DNA of 31,131 nucleotides. It comes from CAYWNA01 sp964459305 (GTDB lineage: Bacteria > Planctomycetota > Planctomycetia > Pirellulales > Pirellulaceae). How positions within the stretch are numbered: the first letter of the stretch is position 1; every line of letters begins with the position of its first letter. The DNA lies in NCBI GenBank assembly GCA_964459305.1, contig CAYWNA010000157.1:1-31131 (forward strand). Direction: 5' to 3'. The translations under genes and the position numbers were made by a program. Positions 25,736-31,131 of the stretch are shown in pieces. The notes below the pieces were generated by a model. The model made no database searches. It saw only the letters and a program-made list of their open reading frames with translations, and was not told the DNA's origin.

Positions 25736-25903
25736 GTTGTTTCTGGGTTACTGTACGGACCCGTCGCGCCAAATCGGCGGCACCTGTGGGCAGAGCGATC
25801 CTAGCGGCCCGGTTTCGCTGCAGTCGATGGGCGTGCCGAGTCCCGGGGGTTCGCCCAAGTCAAGCGACATTAGTCGGCCTTGGCGGCTTCGACAACTCGC
25901 TGC

Positions 25904-26362
25904 TCACGGCACAACGAATTGATGCCCTTCGGGGCGGACTGTCAGCACGGGACAAGGCGACTTGCGGACCACTTTCTCCGCTACGCTTCCGATCAGCGCG
26001 TGTGCCACTCCGGTTCGCCCGTGGGTTCCAATCACGATCAAGTCGGCGTCTTTTTCCTTGGCACAACGCACGATTTCCAGAAACGGCGGGCCAGTTCGGA
26101 TGCTCCTTTCCACCCGCGAAACATGTTCCAGACCGGGTTCCGCTAACGCTTCGAGCTCTTCACGGGCAGGCTGCTCGGGAGGGTGAAGCTCAGCATCGGG
26201 AATCGGCGCACCGTACGAAACGTGCGTCGTGAGCGGCTGGACAACGTGCAATAAATGCAGCTCGGCCCCAAACCGCTTGGCCAGTTCGCAAGCATAATTA
26301 ATCGCTTGCTTTGAATGATCGCTGAAATCCGTGGGAACCAGAATTCGTTCAAGCTCGATCAT
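25904..26362 (-). CDS. Universal stress protein (UspA family), copy 2
   Basis: 152 aa, complete: ERILVPTDFSDHSKQAINYA at the start and IVIGTHGRTGVAHALIGSVA, then EKVVRKSPCPVLTVRP at the end. It closely matches copy 1 at 24459-24914. The two genes also share about 14 bases beyond the stop codon (gacaactcgctgctcac in the plus strand). The central part is more diverged. aaggagaagagcc lies before the ATG. Neighbours are the GYD protein and the PAC2-like fragment. Confidence 0.92.
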   Translation of the reverse strand: MIELERILVPTDFSDHSKQAINYACELAKRFGAELHLLHVVQPLTTHVSYGAPIPDAELHPPEQPAREELEALAEPGLEHVSRVERSIRTGPPFLEIVRCAKEKDADLIVIGTHGRTGVAHALIGSVAEKVVRKSPCPVLTVRPEGHQFVVP

Positions 26363-26581
26363 GGCTCTTCTCCTTCTGCTACCACTGGCTGGCGTCCTTG
26401 ACGAGTGTGATTACCAACATGCCCTTGACGGACTTGAGCAGATAGGAGGAGAGTCTCGATTCCGGCCGGCAATTCAAGTCGTCAACAGCGAGGAAGCGAC
26501 CCATCGCGCGGGCTCCACTGGCTAGAGGATCGTGGGGACAGTACCATTGCCCGCTAGTGTCATTCTAGCACCACGGGTGCG

Positions 26582-26887
26582 AGCGAAAAGGAAACGTGCC
26601 CGAAAGATGCGGTCAACGGCGTGCTGCTGGGCGCGGCCGCCGAGAGCGAGTTGCGCGGCGATCGTCTTCTGGGGGAGATGCCGCGCATGTTTGCCCAGTT
26701 ACCGCTCCCGAAATCTTCACTCGCCGTGTTGGAGACCTTCACGACCCTCGTGGGCATCGAGATAGACTTCTCGGAACTTCGCGAGATTCTAGGGCATTGG
26801 GCCGATGTGCCGTCTAGCGTCGTTCTGTTCTTGGCTGTCTGGCCCGCAACGACGTTTGCCTCATCGATCGTGCGCGAGCGCGGATAA
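26582..26887 (+). pseudogene. C-terminal fragment of a PAC2-family (proteasome-assembly-chaperone-like) protein
   Basis: The plus frame reads AVNGVLLGAAAESELRGDRL, LLGEMPRMFAQLPLPKSSLA and VLETFTTLVGIEIDFSELRE. These match the C-terminal end of PAC2-domain proteins ('LNGVLL...LLGEMP...PKASLAVLE'). There is no start codon or N-terminal half. The end overlaps the antisense gene ending at 26814. The assignment is from memory of the family pattern. Confidence 0.45.
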
Positions 26888-27191
26888 GTCGTTCCCGAGT
26901 TTTTCTGGCTTGATGCAATTCGTGGTACCGGGAAAGACAATCTAAGATGTGCTCGACCGATCCTTGTCCGAGCTGGACAATGCGGCATAGGTCATCCCGG
27001 CTTTGGGATAGCAGTTGTTCAAGCGTAGTGATATGGCAGGGGGCCCTTGCAAGAACGTTGGCCACCCTTGGTGAGAGACCGAGGATCTCCAAATCGACGA
27101 CTAGATCGCCTCTTTGCACGCCTTTCGCGAGAGCCCGCCGAGCAACATCAGGGATCACGCGCAGGATCACATCCAATTCCTCCACGTCCAT
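26814..27191 (-). CDS. RpoA C-terminal-domain-like small protein
   Basis: 125 aa from an ATG at 27191. A longer frame to 27533 reads noise upstream. A conserved start (MDVEELDVILRVIPDVARRA, GVQRGDLVVDL) is followed at about 34-89 by an RNA-polymerase-alpha-CTD-like helix-hairpin fold: ILGLSPRVANVLARAPCHIT, TLEQLLSQSRDDLCRIVQLG, QGSVEHILDCLSRY (compare 'LGLSxRxxNxLxxxxIxTxxxLxxxSxxxLxxIxxxGxxSxxEI' in RpoA). A basic tail (about 95-125, Arg-rich) could bind nucleic acid. It may bind DNA or sigma-factor partners, but this is inference. The ribosome site is weak (gggcgag). It lies next to universal stress proteins and a truncated relative. Confidence 0.6.
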   Translation of the reverse strand: MDVEELDVILRVIPDVARRALAKGVQRGDLVVDLEILGLSPRVANVLARAPCHITTLEQLLSQSRDDLCRIVQLGQGSVEHILDCLSRYHELHQARKTRERLIRARARSMRQTSLRARQPRTERR

Positions 27192-27729
27192 CTCGCCCAA
27201 ACCGCAAGGGCATGAGAAACCCCCGCACCTGCACCGACGAGGGGTGCAAAAGTGCGCTTTGGCCGAGAATCTCACAGTTTCTCCCGACCCATTCAATCCA
27301 GCCCGAAGATTCTCTCCACGGAGCAAAGGCTTTCGTAGGATGAACTTTGTAGGGCGTCTCAGGCGGCCTGGAAATACCGACGTATTTGGCTGCACCAGGC
27401 AAAATGACTCGACTAACAGGGGGACCACGGAAAACACCGTAGTCGCGCCTGGCCCTTCAACGCGTCCCCGGTGTGAGCGAGGATGGTGCGATGATCCAGA
27501 GTGGCGGCCGTTAAGTGGTGATTGCCAATGCAAAGTCTCAGGCTGTGACGCGTGCGCATGTTTCGTGACTTGGACGGCTCGCTAGTTTCTGTTGGGGTGT
27601 GGGACACGCGGCTCTTGTCGGCACATTGAAGTCTCTACTTTCATATTACGGCTCCGCCTCACATTGGGCCAGGGCCAAGGATCCCACAAATCTTCTCAGA
27701 GACGGTACAAGCGTGCCCCCTGTCGCATC
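27192..27729. other. Gap of 540 bases without a convincing gene
   Basis: Open frames here are shadows of each other and none has a recognisable protein or ribosome site. A short hairpin (aaatac, cgac, gtattt) lies near 27374-27389, but its function is unclear. The region separates the RpoA-like gene from the end of the thiolase. Confidence 0.35.
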
Positions 27730-29070
27730 TCATGGCTTTTCAACGATCATTGCCCCGCCGAGGCCGCCGCTCGCGCACGCCGTGGCAAGTCCGTAGCGGG
27801 CGTGGGGATTCTCCTTCATCGCATAGAGAAGATTGAGAACGATTCGCGTCCCCGTCGCGGCGAGGGGATGGCCGAGCGGGATGGAACCGCCGTGCGGGTT
27901 GAGCCGTTTCTGGTTCCAAGCCGTTTCCCAGTCGTGGCCGAACTTTTCCTTTCCGACCTTGAAGACGGAGAGGCACGTTGCGGCGAAGGCCTCATGGAGT
28001 TCGATCTGCGCGAGGTCGGAAAAGGCCAATCCTCCGCGGTCGAGCGCCGCCTGCGTGGCGAATGCCGGCGCGATGCCCATGTGGGCAGGATTGACCCCGC
28101 AATAGGCCCACGTGTGGATGACGCCAAGGATATCGAGCCCTAGCTTTTTGGCGTTTTCCTCGGACGTCACGATGACGGCCGCCGCGCCGTCGGATCGGAC
28201 GCACGAGTTGAACAGCGTCACCGTACCTTTGGCCTCTGGGCTGTACGCTTTCCCCTCGATGTGTACGCCGAATGCACCGTAGAACTTCTTGATGGTGAAG
28301 GCCTCGGAGTCGAACAGCTCCGACGCTTTTTGGATCATAGCGGGTTTTTCCACAAGTTTTCTTCGGAGCATCACATACTCGTCGGCCTCAAGGATCGTAT
28401 CCCCACGCGACTTGACCGGCATCATGTGGGAGGCGTAGAAGCCCTTCGTATGCCCCTCCAGGCAGCGACGGAAACTCTCGTGCGCGTAGCGGTCTTGGGC
28501 TTGCCGCGAAATGCCGAACATCTGGGCGCAGACTTCCGCGGTTGCCGCCATGTTTAGGTTTTTCACGGGATCGACGAGTCCTTCCTCCATCGCGTCGGAA
28601 ATCGTGACTCCTTGGCAAGTCCAAAGACTGGCCCAGTTTTCCTTAATCGTATCCATCGACCGGAGCGATTTCTCGGCCCGCGAGCCGCGGATGGCATAGG
28701 GACACGTCGACATGCTTTCGGTCCCACCAGCGATGTAGAGATCGCCTTCTCCCATGACGATACGCCGGGCGGCAGAACTGATCGCTTCCATCCCAGAAAG
28801 ACAATTAGCTTGAATTGTCATCGAATGCGTTTTTTCGGGGATCCGCCCCCCTTTAAGCGCCGCGATACGAGCGATGTTGGGCGCGTGTGTTCCTTGTCCG
28901 ACCCAGCCTACCATCACGCCGTCGACTCGATCCGGATCCAGATTCATTCGCTTGACAAGTTCGTGGATGGCCGATCCCATCAGTTCCTCGGGGGCAATGC
29001 GAGCCAGGCTCTTGGAGAAATGCCCGATGGCGGTGCGCAAACCGCCAGCAATGACGATCCGCTTGTCCAT
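27730..29070 (-). CDS. Acetyl-CoA acyltransferase (thiolase), FadI-like
   Basis: 446 aa from the ATG at 29070. ggagg lies eight bases upstream; a GTG two codons earlier is less likely. All thiolase landmarks are present: QANCLSGMEAI with the nucleophile Cys90, IELHEAFAAT with His359, GGSIPLGHPLAATGTR with His401, and TACASGGLGGA with Cys432. It is longer than a 390-aa biosynthetic thiolase, with an extended middle (HMMPVKSRGDTI, DEYVMLRRKL), which fits the beta-oxidation FadI/HADHB-type branch. It would cleave 3-ketoacyl-CoA to acyl-CoA and acetyl-CoA in the cytosol. No FadJ partner lies in the window. Complete and probably functional. Confidence 0.93.
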   Translation of the reverse strand: MDKRIVIAGGLRTAIGHFSKSLARIAPEELMGSAIHELVKRMNLDPDRVDGVMVGWVGQGTHAPNIARIAALKGGRIPEKTHSMTIQANCLSGMEAISSAARRIVMGEGDLYIAGGTESMSTCPYAIRGSRAEKSLRSMDTIKENWASLWTCQGVTISDAMEEGLVDPVKNLNMAATAEVCAQMFGISRQAQDRYAHESFRRCLEGHTKGFYASHMMPVKSRGDTILEADEYVMLRRKLVEKPAMIQKASELFDSEAFTIKKFYGAFGVHIEGKAYSPEAKGTVTLFNSCVRSDGAAAVIVTSEENAKKLGLDILGVIHTWAYCGVNPAHMGIAPAFATQAALDRGGLAFSDLAQIELHEAFAATCLSVFKVGKEKFGHDWETAWNQKRLNPHGGSIPLGHPLAATGTRIVLNLLYAMKENPHARYGLATACASGGLGGAMIVEKP

Positions 29071-29360
29071 GTTCACAACCTCCCCTCCTGTTCAAAGGCA
29101 AATGGAAGATCGGACAGCTATCAGTACCCTCCTTCATTATCGTGCCAAGCGTTCGGGAAGGCCATATTTGTCACGGCCAAAAACAGCGTCAGGAAACAAG
29201 GTTCGGTTCGTCGAACACATCACCCCAACGTATTATGTGGCCTGCCGATCCGAAGGACTATAATGCAAGTGGCGCAGCGGGTCCGCCGCTCGCCGGCCCA
29301 ACGACGCATCTCGACGGTACCGGTCCCAACACCTTTTCGTGAAGCAAGGGGAAACAGGCC
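29071..29360. other. Divergent gap between thiolase and a small protein
   Basis: These 290 bases separate a minus-strand and a plus-strand gene. A good TATAAT-like hexamer is visible at 29259-29264, but no clear -35 partner was found. It is a plausible promoter for the small protein at 29361. Confidence 0.3.
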
Positions 29361-29681
29361 ATGTACGTCATTATCGAGACAGAAGACGGCTTAACGATCG
29401 AACGCCAGCCTGCGGGGATGACTGCCCATCAAGTCGCGGCCGACCACTGCGGCGTCCTGGCCGATGAGGGCCCGTACGATTCCTACGAGGACGCCCACGA
29501 AGCGCTGTTGGTTTTGCAGGAGGAGGATTTCGACGAGAGCGAAGCTGAAAGACAATCTAGTCCAACCGACTCCATTTCTTCTCTTGCGTCACGCTCGTCG
29601 GGTGGCTATCCAGTTCAGAAACTCAGTGAGTTCAGGTGTGATTCCCACGGCTTCTTCGGGAATCGTATGCGGCTTTTCTAG
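29361..29681 (+). CDS. Small acidic protein of unknown function
   Basis: 106 aa. The first half looks real: MYVIIETEDGLTIERQPAGM, HQVAADHCGVLADEG and EDAHEALLVLQEEDFDESEA, an acidic alpha/beta region with a clean aagggga site eight bases before the ATG. The last about 35 residues (SSPTDSISSLASRSSG and on) lie antisense to the kinase gene and look like read-through beyond an original stop. I do not recognise the family. Confidence 0.5.
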   Translation: MYVIIETEDGLTIERQPAGMTAHQVAADHCGVLADEGPYDSYEDAHEALLVLQEEDFDESEAERQSSPTDSISSLASRSSGGYPVQKLSEFRCDSHGFFGNRMRLF

Positions 29682-30785
29682 CTGGCGGCTGCGCGCCCAC
29701 TGGAGATATGCCGAGCTGACTTCAACCACCGTCACGTGCTCTGGTTCAGCTTCCGGCGGTACAAATTGATCCAGGGCATAGACTACCTGATCCGCCGCTT
29801 GGAAGCGATCATTTGGCTTCTTGGCCAACAGTCCCTCTAGCGTCTCGTCAATCTGCCTCGGGACGCCTCCGACCAATTCGCTGGCTGGCTGCGGCGATTC
29901 GGCTGCCAGCTTCATGACCAGCCTGATTAGATTCTCTTCCACAAAGGGCGGACGGCCCGTGAGACAGTGATACAGCACGGAGCCCAACGAGTAGATGTCG
30001 CTGCGCTGATCTGCTTCACGCACATCTTGGGCCTGTTCCGGCGCCATATAGTCATATCGACCGGCGACCGTTTCGCCCGTCATCAGTGACTCGTCGCTGA
30101 TGATGGCGTCCAGGGAAGCGAAAGCATCGCGGGCGGATCCAAATTCCATGATTTTCGGTGTGTCCTCGTTCGTGATCCAAACGTGCTCCGGTCGCAGGTC
30201 GCGGTGGATCACGTCATTCTGGTGTAGGTGTTCCAGTCCACTGGCCACATCACGTACAATGCGACACGCATCGCGGAAAGGCAACCGACCGTCGCGTTCA
30301 ATCCGCGCCGCCAGTGTTTCCCCATGCAGATCCTCCATGGCCAAGTAGCAGATATCGCCAACCTTTCCCGCATCGTAGGATCGAATCACGTTCGGGTGAT
30401 CCAGCTCGACCAAAACCCGTACCTCGCGTCCCACGCGGGCCAGCTTTTCCGGGTCGACGTTGAGCTCGCTGGGAAAGACTTTCAAACTGGCCGGCTGGTC
30501 GAACTCCTTATGAAACGCCCGGTACACGGCACCCAACGTCCCCACTGCGACTTGCTCCCACACCTCGTATGGTCCCAGCATGAACGGTCGGGTATGCCCC
30601 TTCAGGATCGCCTCGCCTTGAAATTTGGTCAGCATTTTCTTTTCAATGAGCCATTCGACGAAACCGTCCGCCATGGCGTTCTCTTCAGCATGTGCCTGCC
30701 ACTCGGCCAACTCGGCGTCTGCGGCGTCGGCCGCTAACAGGTGGCTGTCTACGAGTCGGATGCGTACTTCATTGACGGTACTCAT
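29589..30785 (-). CDS. Ser/Thr protein kinase-like protein with altered catalytic motifs
   Basis: 398 aa. A helical N-terminal region (about 1-70) precedes a kinase domain. Its glycine-rich loop is VAVGTLGAVYRA (Gly82, Gly85), and the ATP lysine is Lys102 in ASLKVFP. The catalytic loop is HRDLRPEHVWI (Asp196 kept, but Asn replaced by His201). The metal-binding DFG is EFG (Glu214). APE (248-250) and RSDIYSLGSV are intact. Loss of both the loop Asn and the DFG Asp suggests a weak kinase or pseudokinase, perhaps regulatory. The C-terminal part (about 345-398) is unassigned. agggagagg precedes the ATG. Planctomycete kinases of this type often pair with ECF sigma factors, but here they are 10 kb apart. 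Confidence 0.85.
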   Translation of the reverse strand: MSTVNEVRIRLVDSHLLAADAADAELAEWQAHAEENAMADGFVEWLIEKKMLTKFQGEAILKGHTRPFMLGPYEVWEQVAVGTLGAVYRAFHKEFDQPASLKVFPSELNVDPEKLARVGREVRVLVELDHPNVIRSYDAGKVGDICYLAMEDLHGETLAARIERDGRLPFRDACRIVRDVASGLEHLHQNDVIHRDLRPEHVWITNEDTPKIMEFGSARDAFASLDAIISDESLMTGETVAGRYDYMAPEQAQDVREADQRSDIYSLGSVLYHCLTGRPPFVEENLIRLVMKLAAESPQPASELVGGVPRQIDETLEGLLAKKPNDRFQAADQVVYALDQFVPPEAEPEHVTVVEVSSAYLQWARSRQLEKPHTIPEEAVGITPELTEFLNWIATRRA

Positions 30786-31077
30786 TGATCCTCTCCCTGC
30801 GGTTAGGTGAAAACCGGTGGACCACCAACCGTCGTTTTAGCACTCCCCCGAGGCCATTAAAGTTGCGAGTGTCAGGGAGGCTGCGTCGACTCACCATGGA
30901 ACACGTTTCATCTCATCTGACGGTCGGCTACTCCGTCAACGTTTTCACTTTGGGCGGATTGTTCACAACTCGACTCAAAGACCCTGAACGAACCCGCCAG
31001 TTGCATAATCACTTTCTTACGCCACGGGTTTCTTCACCCTTCCCCAGTAGTCCGTCTCCTGGTCGTTGTTGTTCGGC
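30786..31077. other. Upstream region of the kinase gene, no gene seen
   Basis: These bases precede the kinase start and hold no convincing ORF. They likely include its promoter, which I could not locate. Confidence 0.3.
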
Positions 31078-31131
31078 TCACGATTTCTTCGATGTCTTGG
31101 CGAAAACTGCGCCGATGACACGCTTGACATT
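31078..31131 (-). CDS. Possible C-terminal tail of a gene cut by the window edge
   Basis: The last 17 codons of the window, read on the minus strand, form an open frame (NVKRVIGAVFAKTSKKS) ending in TGA at 31078-31080. The basic tail could be a real C-terminus, but it is too short to identify. Confidence 0.2.
   Translation of the reverse strand, partial: NVKRVIGAVFAKTSKKS

Noticed and set aside
27192..27533. N-terminal extension of the RpoA-CTD-like protein
   Set aside because: The extra residues are low in helical or conserved pattern, and the truncated relative shares only the part starting near the ATG at 27191.
1..31131. CRISPR array
   Set aside because: No set of regularly spaced identical direct repeats was seen. 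The repeats here are isolated palindromes with varied sequences.

Overview
The window comes from a member of the Planctomycetota, probably a Pirellulales-like lineage (inference). Evidence is the high GC content and several families typical of that phylum. These include a DUF1559 domain, an FGE/SUMF-domain lipoprotein-like protein, a planctomycete ECF sigma factor with its usual C-terminal block, a LamG/PD40/c-heme protein of the hydrazine-synthase-alpha-like type, a PQQ-like propeller protein, and many palindromic REP-like elements. No rRNA, tRNA or CRISPR array was seen.

Layout. 1-1317 holds gene remnants: the C-terminus of a leucine-rich-repeat protein, a possible small ORF and a frameshifted carbohydrate-binding-like fragment. 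1318-3226 has an FGE-domain protein and a convergent secreted protein of unknown function. 3343-9720 is a minus-strand block: a deletion-fused remnant of 2-oxoacid dehydrogenase E1 alpha/beta, a VOC protein, an SMP-30/NHL-like lipoprotein, and a giant multidomain c-heme protein. The N-terminus of that last protein is the start of an AraC-type regulator. 10139-11810 holds a transposase broken by an in-frame TGA, the tail of a decapeptide-repeat protein, and a further remnant. 11913-14819 encodes two plus-strand exported proteins, the second a PQQ-like propeller with six C-terminal membrane segments. 14897-15787 has two tandem small SPFH/flotillin-like membrane proteins. 15835-17024 is a DUF1559 fragment plus a duplicated sigma-factor tail. 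17022-19650 has an acyltransferase-3 protein with an ankyrin module inside it, followed by an intact ECF sigma factor. 19777-23751 is a very large heparinase-like gene split by one in-frame TAG and carrying two palindromic elements inside its reading frame.

23914-30785 looks like a stress and signalling neighbourhood. It contains a cyclic-nucleotide-binding-fold protein, two recently duplicated universal stress proteins, a GYD-domain protein, and an RpoA-CTD-like small protein with a truncated inverted relative. It also contains a PAC2-family remnant, a complete thiolase, a small acidic protein, and a Ser/Thr kinase with altered catalytic motifs.

The dominant theme is decay and rearrangement: about ten fragmented genes and at least ten palindromic elements in 31 kb. 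Several genes were built or broken at sharp junctions. The most unusual items are the AraC/c-heme chimera, the acyltransferase/ankyrin fusion, the tandem mini-SPFH proteins, and REP elements translated within a CDS. I did not find a complete set of genes that clearly forms an undescribed defence or metabolic system.
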